Below the pieces are notes generated by a model. That model did no database searches. It saw nothing but the letters and a program-made list of their open reading frames with translations, and was not told the origin of the DNA. A program made the position numbers and the translations under genes. Below are positions 1-11,528 of a stretch of 64,000 nucleotides of DNA, in pieces; positions within the stretch are counted from its first letter, which is position 1, and each line of letters begins with the position of its first letter. The stretch lies in NCBI GenBank assembly GCA_030685235.1, contig MU839157.1:124001-188000 (forward strand), given 5' to 3'. The stretch is from Copromyces sp. CBS 386.78 (lineage: Eukaryota > Ascomycota > Sordariomycetes > Sordariales > Sordariaceae).

Positions 1-142
1 GCTTGAAGGCGGGGCAGTTGTGGAAGGTGGCCGATATGGGACAATGGGCAGGTGAACCCTCCGAAGGTACGCCGGTATCAAGTTGAACCCCGAAGCCTCT
101 CAGCCGCCGGCGACAACGTCACAACGGTCCCGTATTAGTGTG

Positions 143-781
143 CTATGTCGCCGCAAGCTTCGTAGCTGTTGAGGCGGGGTTTCCTGTCCACCTAAAACCC
201 CGAGAGCACAGAAGGTGACACGAAGGTGAGTCGGCCTGATCGTCGTGTAGCTCTAGAAACCGAGGCAGCCATTCCGGGCCTTCCCGTCCCGTTGAAGGAG
301 ATTGGGAGGCCGTCCTTTGTGGCCAGGGCGACCGGGACACTGCCGCCGCTGTCAGTATGCTGAGCAACCGAGTCTCAGCGGTTGTTATCACGTGGGTTTT
401 CCAGCAAAGGGGAACGCAACCATCTGGAGAAATGGTTAGTTGAAGGTCAATCCGTGGGTAAGAAGATAACTTGCCGGCCACCACAATCAAGCTATCCCGA
501 GGCAAAGGTTGTCTGAAGAGCGCGTCGTACCAGGAGGCCATTGTATCATGTTGGTGTAAGTCAACCCATGAAGCATCGTGATGACGCGTTACGACAGCAA
601 GGTTAATGAGAGTACTTTGAGCCACTCCCGGGTACTGTTCCGGGAACTGGTGCCGCCCAGGTGTCGGCTGCAGGACAGGGCGACATGTGAGCCTCGCGGC
701 CATCACAAGGAGTGCGGTCCTTTGAGGCCTCTTGTGGAAGTCGCACATGGTGGGTAGAGCCGGAGAACACCCGCTTGCCAT
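143..781 (-). CDS. hypothetical protein, orphan open frame
   Basis: A 212-codon frame opening with a true ATG at 781. I recognise no family. The middle part (about residues 70-115, containing WVDLHQHD, LPRDSLIVVAGKL and DLQLTISPDG) has the composition of ordinary protein, whereas both ends are rich in Pro, Thr and Arg and could be non-coding. There is no signal peptide, membrane segment or known motif. Two other minus-strand frames overlap its 5' part (603-920 and 703-918), so a spliced model using only part of this frame is possible. It has no neighbour within 2.5 kb. It may be a lineage-restricted gene or a chance frame; I lean only slightly to a real gene. Confidence 0.3.
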   Translation of the reverse strand: MASGCSPALPTMCDFHKRPQRTALLVMAARLTCRPVLQPTPGRHQFPEQYPGVAQSTLINLAVVTRHHDASWVDLHQHDTMASWYDALFRQPLPRDSLIVVAGKLSSYPRIDLQLTISPDGCVPLCWKTHVITTAETRLLSILTAAAVSRSPWPQRTASQSPSTGREGPEWLPRFLELHDDQADSPSCHLLCSRGFRWTGNPASTATKLAAT

Positions 782-3352
782 GAAGTGATGAGCTCGGTTG
801 CGTCAGCGTTTCCAGTGCGTCCCACGAGGGGGGGATGACACAACCGGGTGGCACCTGTTGAGCACCATACGATGCGCAGACGACGGCTGTAGTTGGTGAT
901 GCAACACAGCTGCAGCACATTGTCTTATGGAAGGATGGGGATGCTACGTTCTTCGTTCACAGACCCGGGAGGGACTGGAAGCTGAGAACACTGGGCCCCG
1001 AGATGCCGGGTGAGTAGCACCAAGCTGTAGACTGCGTTGTCGAGCGACATGGACTGCAGTAGCCGACGATAAATGGACCCCATACGATAACTGCGAGGGT
1101 CTTTGAACAAGGTGTTGTTGGTCCGGGAAAAGCAAAGTCTAAGCGTAAATCACGTCGTGGCACGCAGTATGTCAGCAACATGAACGTCTAGAAGGAGATG
1201 GGGGCCAACCAGGCCGTCCCATAGAGGGCGACTTACCATGCTGTCTTGGAGGGCAGAGCTGATCAGCTGGATAGGGTGAGCTTGGTTCCTCGTTGTACTT
1301 GAAGGGGGTGGAAGGAAGTAGACAAGCTACTCATCGGAGGTAGTTCTGAATGTGGACGAGTGTGAGTGTGAGTGTGACTCGGGGTAGAGACTTAGACAGG
1401 TGTGGTAGTTCAGCCCTTCAGGTAATATCACGTCGAGGAGGGAAGTTTGGCTTTGGGTCCACCTCGTCCCCCGCTCTCCAACACGTTCATCTTTGTTCCC
1501 TGAAACCCTAATGTCTTGCTGACGGTCTCGTCTCATAACCTATTGTCGTTCAAGTGGTCAGGCAGCCAAAGGGGTCGCGAGTGTTTGGCGTCGGTGTTGC
1601 GCGTTGGTGTTGATAACAAACGCGGGGCGAAGATCGGACATGACACACTCGCCGGGGCAACGGGCAGCACGACGAATAAAGGGTGGAAACAAGTGGTATA
1701 TATTGCAAAGCTATTCAGGAGGAGTAATGGTAGGTGAAGATTAGCCAGAAAGGCTCAAGTTGACGACATGACGTTGGATGGACGTTGAGCAATTTGGACT
1801 TGGTGCGCCGCAAATCAGACCAGTCACAAATGTCGGCATCCTTTCATGCATTTGCCAAGACCAGGGCGATAAGACAAAAGCACAACCACCTAGGTCCTAG
1901 AGCGCTAGAGGTACCTCTACGTTAAGTGGGGACTGCAGGAAAATGGCACGTCGACGATTGGTCACGACTGTTATGGCTTTGTGCACGGACCTTCAACTGA
2001 CGATAAGACAAGGTAGGTACCTTACCTTGACGGCCAGGTCGACAATCAAGCTGACGATAAATGATGGACGAGCAACAACAGTTGTAGCAAATCCCCACGC
2101 CGATATTGGCAATATTGAGATGAACCTCGAGCGTTGGATTGGCGTTTGAATGATGCAGGTTGGGATGACCTACTACCTCCACGCCATCAATTTCAAGCTT
2201 CAAACTCGAAAGCAGGTGCGAAGGATGTTGGTTGCTTGACTTCCTTCCCTTCCTTCCCTTAAAGCAGGCAACTGTGAAAATAGTCGGTTTCAAGAGGCGG
2301 GGTACCAGGAATCTTAAGAAGGAGCAACCGAGAGTCCGACTTCCCAAAATGTTGTGCGCGGATACAGATGTTCAAACTTTCACTTCCACTTGATCCGTAA
2401 CGTTGACCTGGAGTTGCATGGTGTTGTGTTCCAGGTACCAGGTATCACGGGATGCAAGCACAGAAGAGGGATTGAAAAGATATCATATACCGTTGCATTA
2501 TCACAAGGTAATGGATCCAGATATGGCAATGATACTGCATAAACCATGATCTTATTGGGCAATATGGGATTCTGGAAGAGTCATCCGAACCAGATGTTCG
2601 CTTTTGCTGGTTGGACTCGAGGTGCGACATCAGAGAGGATTACTTCCTGCTAAGAGGTACATTAAAATCACGCCGAACATACCAGGTACATGGGTACTGC
2701 ACTAACACTTCTACCGGCCTGTGATGGCTAAAGAAGGATTCCATCACATCGGCATTTCACCAAGCTCCTGAACACCGCGACAAACTGTGGCTCAAAAACC
2801 ACGGAGGGGAAGATGTAACCCTCTGTCTTCACACTCAGGGTTGCGCCCCGCCAAGATTGTTTTCATTCTTTGGATACTATTTAGTTGGGGGCCTATTTCG
2901 CTTCTTTCTCTTCTTTTTTCTTTTCCAGGAAACCAATCAGTACCGATTCATGCACCTATTGGGTCTGATTGCCTCACTTTGGAAGGTAACCTCCAATCAT
3001 GACAACATCTGATCAATATGCCTCCTGATATATTCAATAGTGGAATGCACTCGATGAGGCACAGACACACCATGGTAGCATCATGGGTCCAATTTCTTAC
3101 GATGGCGTCCGAAACCACTTGATGATATACGCCCCCGACATGGACGTAAACAATGCAAGTCATGCAAGAAGACATCCTCACGTACCTAGGTACACAGTAG
3201 ATCAATACACTAGATTCATTACATCAAAAGACATACTGAGTAGAGGTCTTTGCCTTATGGCCTATCTCTAAGTAGGTATCCAAACTCGCTCGTAACTGAA
3301 AAAGAAAATCCATATCTTACACCGGCTTCATCACCAAATCCGAACCCAATAT
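782..3352. other. intergenic, no gene recognised
   Basis: About 2.6 kb of normal-GC DNA. Only short frames are present (at most 141 codons, 1922-2347 minus) and none resembles a family. There is a short pyrimidine/purine repeat near 2240-2265 (TTCCC units). The right end would hold the 3' flank of the minus-strand flavohaemoglobin gene. I see no RNA gene or transposon. Confidence 0.5.
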
Positions 3353-4618
3353 CTACTCATCAGCGACATCACCAGTAGCAAATAGCTCCAAGTGCACCTT
3401 ACTCCTCTCCACCCCGAGACCAACCAACACCTTCCTGATCTCCACCATAAAAGTTTCCGGTCCACAAATGTAGTAATCCGTCCTCTTATCCGCCAAATGC
3501 AGATCCCGCGCGCCATCCAACTTGCTCAAGTCCATCCTCGTATCCGCAAAGTCATAATGCACACCGGCCTGATCCGTGCCGGCCACTGTCTTCAAAAACA
3601 CATGGGCTGACACCTGCTCGGGGTTCTCTTTGACGATGCGCCTGACCTCCTCACCGAACGGCTGCGTCGAACTTGACCTGCTCGCATGGATCCACGACAC
3701 CGGTCTCCTCTTCACGTCGCCTTGCACCAAGCTTTTGAGGATAGCCATCAACGGAGTAGCGCCCACCCCAACCGAGATCAACACAACGGGCACCCCCTCC
3801 TTGCTCGCATCCGCGGGATCGACGTAGAACTCGCCCTGGGGGTGGCTAACCTCCACCTCCCCGCCCTCTTGCATACCATGGAGAAAGTTGGAAATCAATC
3901 CCGGCACACCGGCCTCCCCTTCCGCTCCTTCCTCCCTCTTGACACTAATCCGATACTCCTCCATCCCTCCCTGCCTCGGCGCCTCGCTCAAGCTATACTG
4001 CCTACTCTGCAAATGCCCCAACTTTGGAACGAGCACTTGCACAGAGACATACTGACCAGGCAGATACGTGGGCAAGGTTTCCCCATCCACCGGCTTCAAG
4101 TAAAAGCTCGAAATGTTCTGACTCTCCTCCACCTTCCTTGCAATCCTGAACTTCCTCCACCCCTTCCAATGATCCTTCTTTTCGTTCTCCTCATACATCT
4201 TCCCCTCGGTCCCAATAAACACATCCGCCAGCACTCCATACGCTGCCGTCCAAGCATCTACAATATCGGGAGTAGCCGCATCGCCAAGAACCTGCCCGAT
4301 GGCTTGGATCAGGTATTGGCCGACGATGGCATACTGCGCCGGCTCGACTTGGAGAGACACATGCTTGTGCGCGATGCGGGCGACGGCGTGCGACAAAGCG
4401 GCGAGGTTGTCGATGTAGGTGGCGTAGGCGAGGACGGCGTGGGCGAGGGCGCGCGGTTGGGCGCCGGTGGATTGGGAGGTCAGGCTGAAGATGTTTTTGA
4501 GGGAGGGGTTCTCGGTGATGAGGTTGTGGTAGAAGACGGTAGCGATGGCTTCACCGTGTTGTTTGAGGACGGGGGCGGTGGATTTGACGATGGATATTTG
4601 GGCGTCTGTGAGGGTCAT
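3353..4618 (-). CDS. flavohaemoglobin (nitric oxide dioxygenase)
   Basis: A 421-aa protein with the full flavohaemoglobin architecture. It oxidises NO to nitrate using O2, NAD(P)H, FAD and haem, and so protects against nitrosative stress. The globin domain (about residues 1-140) has Tyr30 (B10, in VFYHNL) and the proximal His86 in AHKHVSL. The FAD domain carries RQYSLS with Arg206. The NAD(P)H domain has VGVGATP (about 283-289) and the CGPETFM motif (Cys385), and ends near LELFA. These positions coincide with those of classical Hmp/Yhb1 proteins of about 400 aa. I chose the ATG at 4618 because the frame upstream opens only with a TTG and because MTLTDAQI is the usual N-terminus. There is no intron and no targeting peptide, so it is probably cytosolic. 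It is transcribed away from a 3-kb spacer. Confidence 0.97.
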   Translation of the reverse strand: MTLTDAQISIVKSTAPVLKQHGEAIATVFYHNLITENPSLKNIFSLTSQSTGAQPRALAHAVLAYATYIDNLAALSHAVARIAHKHVSLQVEPAQYAIVGQYLIQAIGQVLGDAATPDIVDAWTAAYGVLADVFIGTEGKMYEENEKKDHWKGWRKFRIARKVEESQNISSFYLKPVDGETLPTYLPGQYVSVQVLVPKLGHLQSRQYSLSEAPRQGGMEEYRISVKREEGAEGEAGVPGLISNFLHGMQEGGEVEVSHPQGEFYVDPADASKEGVPVVLISVGVGATPLMAILKSLVQGDVKRRPVSWIHASRSSSTQPFGEEVRRIVKENPEQVSAHVFLKTVAGTDQAGVHYDFADTRMDLSKLDGARDLHLADKRTDYYICGPETFMVEIRKVLVGLGVERSKVHLELFATGDVADE

Positions 4619-7600
4619 TGCGACTTGATGACGATGTGCCTTGGAGGCTACTGATATGGGAAAAGTGTCGGTGTTGCTAGGGCTTGAACTCAAGGCTGAG
4701 GGTGTTGGTCTGAAGTTGGAACTTGCAAGCGTTGTGATGATGTGTCCGGGCGCTTGCCCGAGTATTTATCATGGCTCTTGACTCTAACCTTTCCATCATG
4801 ATGTTCTTGGTCTCGGTGCAACGGGCGGTTCCTGGCGCCACGTGGTCGAGGGTTTCCACTTGGAGCCCCGAATGTCTATCACCGACACTCGGCCACCCCC
4901 GGAGTTCTTGGAGCCTCTACGGCGGGGAGGTGGGACCACTTGACGCGCCGTACGATCGGGGATACGATCCTGTCATGTCAATCATGGACAGGTGTGGCAA
5001 CGAGAGGAGAAAATGAAGGGAAAATCTGCCTTTCTCCGTGGACTGCCGCGGATATATGCGCAGAGTCGGATACTGTTACAGTCAGGACTATGTTCAGTCC
5101 CGGAAACGTCGGAGGTAATACGGTGACTAACCGAAACAAAAAAGATATCGATCGGTCATCGAGTGGTCCAACTCACAAACCTGTAAAAAGGTGCGTGAAG
5201 GGGTTGATGACTGTCCCTGATTTGATTAGCTCACAATTGATAATGGCATGGTACGAGTCAGCCCAGAAGGCTCAAGAAGCTGAAAAGCGACCCTTGCACC
5301 CGGGAACACCCATCAGCATTCTGCGATCGATAGAGGTAGTCGAGGGTCGAGACTTGTCACTGTTGTTCGTAGGTTGTCCCAGGAGCGATTTTGCGGGATT
5401 CTGGAGAGGGAAGGACCCGTGGACCCATCAGCGGTTGATGTTTCTCCGCGGCGGGATCTCCCGCGCTCGGAGTCCAGGCACGGCGCATCGGCGCCAGGTG
5501 CTCCCTACATAGCTAGCGCCCCGTGACGGCAATTGACGAATCGGAATCGCCAGCAACGGGATTGGTCAGTTCATCCAATGGTTCTTTTTCTTGCGTTTCT
5601 GGAATCATCCCGTCGGCAACTCCCTCTGTTTTGAAAATCCGAGGAAAGAGATAAAGACAGTTGCAGGTGAGTGTCGTTGTGAAGGATCGCACAGCCGCCA
5701 TGATCAGGAACCGAAGGCGGTGTCCAGCGCAAACAGCGAGTTTCGTCAGTTGTCAGTGCGATGCATGTACTCAGATACTAAGGGTTAGGGTTGGTTTGCC
5801 CCTTGTCCCGTCCTCCTGGTAACGACTGGCGCAAGTGGCTGTCGTGGCTGGCTTGGCATCACTCAATCTCAACATCACTCTTTCCGCCTGCCATGATGCA
5901 TGGTGCTTCCTTCCTTCCATCTTCTACTGATTGCGCGGATTGCGCGCTGTCATTCCTTCTTGCTCAATTAACTCGGCCGAAATTCAATTTAAGGCAATTC
6001 GCAAGAGCGTCCTGACGACCGAAGGGACTTCTCATACCGCGGCGGTTGCGTGCTTGCTTGGTGCTTGCTTCTGCCATTCTCTTGCAAGCGCTTGACGATT
6101 CGTAATGGAGATACATGGTAATTACAATACGGAAGGAGTGAGTACATTCTGTAAAGGACCGATTGCCCATCATAATATCTCTAGAAAATACTCCGAGAAA
6201 AAAGCGAAGGAAAGGACGGATACTACGGCCAATTCCATTACGTTCGGTGCCAAGTCCCGCAGTCTACGACATGGATGGCACGCTGTTGGCCTATGTCTTT
6301 GTCAAAAAAAAAAACCCCCTCATGATCTGCCCTGTCCGAAAATCAGGCTCGAGGTCGGAAGGGGTGGGAGTTGGAAGGGAGGAAGGGTGGGATGTCAGAT
6401 TATAAGGCAGGAGTCACTGCTGGACCTGGGAGGAACACGGGAATGATATGAGATGGGGCGACTGTCAGTTGGGAGAGGCAGGCACGTCACGAGCTATGGG
6501 CGAACGCGGCGGGCAGGCAGGAAGACAGTAATATGGTTTCGTGCCTCGGCCCTTCCCTTCGTTTGGAGCTCATTTGCCATCGTCAAAGGCTGCCCGGACG
6601 TCAGCAATTACCTATGATGAGCCATTTTGACTGCCCTATTTTGTCTAGGGGTACTGATGAGCTTGGATATGGCAAGTGAGATGTAATCAGGTGAGATCAG
6701 TAAGTCCCTGCAAAGCTGCAAGTCCGTTCAACTGACGAGTGTCTAAGCAGACGGGAGTTCCCCCTCGACTGCAAACTCCAGGTCAATCAAGACACACCTC
6801 TACTTCCTCCACAGGTAGCTTCCATAAGTGTCCCTAACGCAGTTTCTTACTGGCGTGTTTACAGACGACCATGTCCAGATGGAGATCAAGCTTCCCAAAG
6901 ACCTCGGTCTCGTTGATCAACCGACCGTGTTTGACTGCCAAGTGGCTTGGACCTGAAGGTTGGGAAGGGCATGATGCTGGACCGATTCAGTACCTAAGAC
7001 ACAAACACAACCCTTCCTTGGAGACGTTTGCTGGGGAAGCTATGACAAACCTCAAGAGTAGCAACATTATTGCTCAGGAGCAACACGCCATGATACAAGG
7101 GACAAACGCGATAGAATTTGGAGCAGCAAAGTTCGGCCCACGCCGGATTGCTGTGCACCTCCTCAGGAAATTGGCCGCCAACGAGTCGCAAATGAAGCGT
7201 GTCTGCTTGGGAAGTTGGCATTTCAGATGGAAGCAGCAGAATCTCCCGCTACCTATCGGCGCTCTTTCAATGTTTGAGCTTGTTTGCGCGCTCTTCATGA
7301 TTGTCGATGCAATAGACGCTTCGCCTTCGTTGTGTCCATCACACTTGATGGTCGTGGAAAACAGAAAGTAGGCCAAATCAAGCCAAAGGGATGAGAGCAC
7401 ATCAGGTCAAGAACGGTTGGCGTGGAAAAACGCGAGCTCCGGAATAGCAGCCGTCGTCCTGTCATGAGAGCCCTCGGATGAGTATAAGAAGTCCTCTATT
7501 CTCCCCGTTCCGCACCACCCGCTTGAATCACAATTTACCAGCAGCTTTTTTCCATCATCCTATTTGTGCACGTACTTGGCATCTTTTGGTATTTTTACAT

Positions 7601-7713
7601 ATCTTTTGTCTTCTCTTGTCTGGCTTTTGTCGACGGAGCTCGGCATATCAGCGTACAACATACTCCTTTTTTTTTTCGCATTCACTCCACACGGCGTCTC
7701 CCATTACACTGCA
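4619..7713. other. long intergenic spacer between divergent genes
   Basis: This 3.1-kb region holds the promoters of the flavohaemoglobin gene (leftward) and of the unknown gene at 7714 (rightward). Frames up to 190 codons occur (4940-5512, 6871-7371, plus strand), but they have no recognisable domains or consistent composition and I do not call them. Two tandem telomere-like units (TAAGGGTTAGGG) lie near 5779-5790. A run of ten A occurs at about 6304-6313. No RNA gene or mobile element was seen. Confidence 0.5.
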
Positions 7714-9944
7714 ATGCCGCCAACCTTCTCATTTCGCGACTCTGTTGATGAACCGCCTCACATCACCCTTGGGAGAAAGGCTTGGCAATGGTACACGACC
7801 GAAAAGCCCAAAGACAAGACCACAGAACGAGACCTTTGGAGGTGGTAAGCCGACCCTCTTTTATTCTCAGATGGCTTGGTTTATCTATCTGTTCCCGAAG
7901 CTGACTCTTTGCTTTCAACAGGATCATAGACGAGATCGGTCCTGGTCGTAAGCACAAAGATGTTGATCTGAAGCAGAGGGAACAAGCGAGTTGGAAGTGT
8001 CCCATCAGTTACCCGCCCGGGTCCAAGGGCTACGAGTTTCTGCAGCAACACATCGCCTTCCAATTTGATGAGTGGTTCATCAACAAGGAGCGCTGGAAGG
8101 TTCCCGCCATTTCATCGCCAGAGGCAAAACCGCTCTCTGTTCAAATCCGCAGGTCGATCTCCAACGTCTTGAAAGGCGGTTCGTGGATTATGGACGACAA
8201 TGGTGACTCTGCCCGCTCCACTGCTTCCCAGAAGGTTACACCAGAGCCCTGCACCGGCTCCGAACATTTCATTCGTACCTCGTTATACCCAGCCTGGAAG
8301 GCTGTTTGCGACTTTCACAAACGGGATCCGGCCACTGTTTTCTGCTTCGACCTGCCATATAATTACTCCAACCTGGCTTTTGAGATTGCCGATGCCATGG
8401 CCAGCTGCCAATGCCCACAGACAAAGTTTCGCTTGGTACTGGACAGCTCCAAGTACACCGACCAACAAATTATGGAACTCATGACGACTGACCGGTCACT
8501 GGCCGGGGACAAGGAGATGATTGTGGAAGTTACTGATGGAAGTGTTGAGGCTCGGACCACTCTCATTCAGCAAGTTGGCGATTCGGCATTGATTGTTGAT
8601 GGAACCAGCAACTCCTGCATCTTGCAAGCTATTCGCGACCCTGTTCTCCACTTCTCGCTTACTGGGAAGAAGGGTGACGCGCCCAAACCGTGGGCAATCT
8701 TGAAGTTCATCGTGAATTGGGAGGACAGAGGCTTCTACGAACGCGCCCTCGAAGCGACCAGTGCCATACCAAAGGTGTCAGCTCGCATGCCATCCAAACC
8801 TACCGCAACTCCGTCGTTTTCCGTGTATCGCGACCTGTCCGAGCTCAAGCCGAACCAAAGCTTTCAAATTCCTCTACGGCCTTCACCAACCAACGAACCG
8901 GAATCACAATCGCTGCCTGTCAAGTCGGTTCATTCTGATACCTCGGACGGCGGTGCCTACGATGATGACCGCTTCAGATTCTTGTTGGCCTTATGGCTTG
9001 AAAGGAAGCGCCCGATCGATGACATTGTGCGAGACTACTTTCCAGAGTTTGAACTAGAGCCTAGTTATTGCCTGCCGGAGGAAGCGAGATTAGACTTGAT
9101 GGAGACATTACTGGATGAAGATTTGAGTGATGTCTTTGAAATTCTCGAGGACTTTTATTCGGGCTCGCAATTTATCTACAGCCAACTCGATCTTGATGAC
9201 CGATGGAACGAGATCAGAGAACGCATAAAGGGCCTTCAACGGCTAAAATTTGAAGGCGGCTTAAAGGGTGGAATGAGAGGTTCCGGCTCTGCCACATCCA
9301 CGCCCCAACAATCTTGCAACACGCAAGCTTCCTTAGCGTGGGATGACCCAGAGCTCATTCGCAGCGAGGATTTGGTGGATCCATTGGAACAAGGCGGCGT
9401 ACTACTTGAGAACCACTTCGACCGGCGATTTCCAGATCTGTTCATCGATCTGGTATATGATGTTCGGTATCGGTGGATGGATCCTGGATTCGGTCAGATA
9501 TTCAATCCCACTCTATACTTTTACAAGCATGGGCCTACTGGATCGAGGGACGATCTGGCCAGCTCCATGCCACGCTTCAAACATCCTTCCTTTGATGTTG
9601 GAAGAAGGCATTTGCATGATTTGAAGCCATTGGACACAACCAAACCTGTTTCAACCACAGCTGACAACGGACCTACCCTTTCCTCGCCCTCGATATTTGG
9701 GCCTGACCGTTCTTCGAGAGTTCACACACCCTCAAAGACCTCGTCTTTTGAGTCACAGCCCCTTAGCCCGGGCTGGGTGCCTTTCGGGCACAAGATAGCA
9801 TGGTCGGCTCCGGTTCTTGACCACAACCAGACATCCACTCCTGTCGACACAGCAGCGAAAACCGAGGAGGAACCCCCGTGTTCCAGTGCAACTATGGTTG
9901 CAAAGACCTCCGGCCAGGCACAAGTCTCATTCCCAAACTGCTAA
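7714..9944 (+). CDS. conserved-looking hypothetical protein, two exons
   Basis: Spliced model: exon 1 at 7714-7844, intron 7845-7921 (GTAAGC donor, CAACAG acceptor), exon 2 at 7922-9944, about 717 aa. The ATG begins MPPTFSFRD. Joining the exons restores Trp and runs on through WKCPISYPPGSKGYEF and FDEWFINKERW into a long open frame, which is strong evidence for a real gene. I recognise no domain. The first 300 residues look folded (several Trp, alternating hydrophobics), with an acidic stretch near GAYDDDRFRFLLALWLERK. The last ~170 residues are Ser/Pro/Thr-rich and probably disordered. No signal peptide or membrane helix is present. The true C-terminus is uncertain: coding-like fragments in shifted frames continue to about 10,600 (see the next entry). 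Confidence 0.75.
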
Positions 9945-9956
9945 CCCCTTAAAGTC

Positions 9957-10610
9957 TGCCCAGGCCCCTCGCAACTCACAACTCGCCAACGCCAACACCT
10001 CGCTGCTTCTGTCACACAAGAGCCAACCCCCCATCCGTTCGATGAGTCCTCCGCCCGGAATTCGATTGTTGCGGCCTAGGCAGCACGAGCCCAAGGAGCC
10101 GCGGCAGGCGGAGGAACAGCAGCGTTCTCTCCCAGCGGGGAGTCGTACGACAACCAACAGCCGTGGAGTCCTTACGGCCACGCCGACACTACCCCGGGGT
10201 TGCCGTCGTGGTAATCCGTTTGACGAAACTCCCGTCGTCAGCGGTCTGGGGGGGAGGCTTCAAGCGTCCCGTAATGGAGTCAGTGCCGCTGGTCGAGAGA
10301 GGTGGAAGCGCCTGGAGGAGCAGAAGAAACGCTCTCGGGGATTTCTTCAAAACGAAGAGGGAGACTTGCATACCTTAGTTATTCCATCATAACGGGCAAG
10401 CGGTTGAGCGGTTCACAGAGGACCAGAGAGTCACGACCTTGGTTCAAACCAGCCTGTCCGTCTACGAACAACTACCTACAAATCCACCTTGGGACTTCAC
10501 TTCGTCAGGAATCTTTCCTTCCCTCCGATACCTAATTTAGAAGACAACCACGGTTCCACCTTCTCTCTCTGACTTCACTTTACTCGATCGGACGCCATCT
10601 TCCCCAGATG
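9957..10610 (+). other. possible additional or broken C-terminal coding segments of the 7714 gene
   Basis: Downstream of the stop at 9944 there are protein-like segments in different frames. One, reading with phase through 9965-10215, includes SYDNQQPWSPYGHAD and is interrupted by one TAG near 10,076. Another (about 10,380-10,540) reads QTSLSVYEQLPTNPPWDF. A good branch-like GCTAAC lies at 9940-9945 before a CCCAG acceptor near 9964, so an intron may skip the 9942 stop, but I found no convincing donor. Either the gene has more exons than I can place, or its 3' end is degenerate in this strain. Confidence 0.3.
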
Positions 10611-11528
10611 AGTACAGTGTGAGAGAAACCACCACCTACGCTGCCCTGGTCTTCTGTCCTTCGATTTTGTTTTGCAACAAAATATCTTTCTCTTACCTAC
10701 TTCCACCTGCACATTCACGCTACTCGACGCCCTTTGCCCCTGGGCACAATGGGAAGCATCTCGAGCGTGCTGGGTTTTGGTACACCGGAAAGTGTCATCG
10801 TCAGCTGCCACAGCCTACCGATATCATAGTTACCTACTCCAGCGAAGTCCCAATGGCTCTGACAAATGGAAATGGCGGAAAGGAACATACTTCCAAGGTC
10901 ATAATCGCCAGGTCTCTGGTGTCTCCAGTGGCTCCTATGGCTCCTATGGCTCCTACTAAGAAGCTTATGTGGCCTATCAGCAACGGAAGGGTTTAGAAGG
11001 ATGAGGAGGAGGTGCGTCTAGAGATTGGTAATAATGGGTCCCCCTCCGCCTAAGGTTTCGACCTACGGTGACTTGCAAGACTTTGTGATTGCTTAGGGGG
11101 ATACTATCTTCCTGGTATTGGACGTTGGAGCTACGGATGACGAGGCAACCAGACCGATTAAGGATAAGGTATGCGAAGTAGGCTACTCCATATACGAAGC
11201 CCGTTCCTCCGCGCCCTTGAAGCGGTATGTATTAAGGGGATCGGATTCATTATACGATCGCTCGCAAGTGGGCATGGCTGAACGCTATAAGCTGAGGATT
11301 TCGAACTAGGTATGGAGTAGTAGCGAAGTTTCGAATTAGCTAGATAACTAGATTCTTGATGATTTTTCTCATGTTTTTCCATTAGCTTTGTCATTTAACA
11401 TGTCGCCAATCGGACCCGATCTATTCACTATTATCACAGACACACCATAAGCCTCAACGAACCAAAACGATAAACAGATGACACAGGCGAATCGGATATA
11501 TTGAAAATCATCATATCAGACAATGGAC
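10611..11528. other. intergenic, no gene recognised
   Basis: About 0.9 kb with only short frames (at most 125 codons). It contains the 3' flank of the minus-strand thymidylate synthase gene. A simple run of near-repeats of GGCTCCTAT occurs around 10,930-10,955. No RNA gene is supported. Confidence 0.45.

Noticed and set aside
3686..4654. 322-codon frame antisense to flavohaemoglobin
   Set aside because: Shadow of the confirmed gene; no domain and a Gly/Val/Asp-rich tail typical of such shadows.
4618..4693. N-terminal extension of flavohaemoglobin by 25 residues
   Set aside because: The extended frame begins with TTG; the ATG at 4618 gives the standard family N-terminus.
4940..5512. 190-codon plus-strand frame in the flavohaemoglobin upstream spacer
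   Set aside because: No domain, no codon or composition pattern of protein, and no splice signals that extend it.
11160..11310. Fragment resembling the 3' part of large-subunit rRNA (GGGCATGGCTGAACGC)
   Set aside because: Only a short word matches what I remember of rRNA; surrounding sequence does not continue the match.
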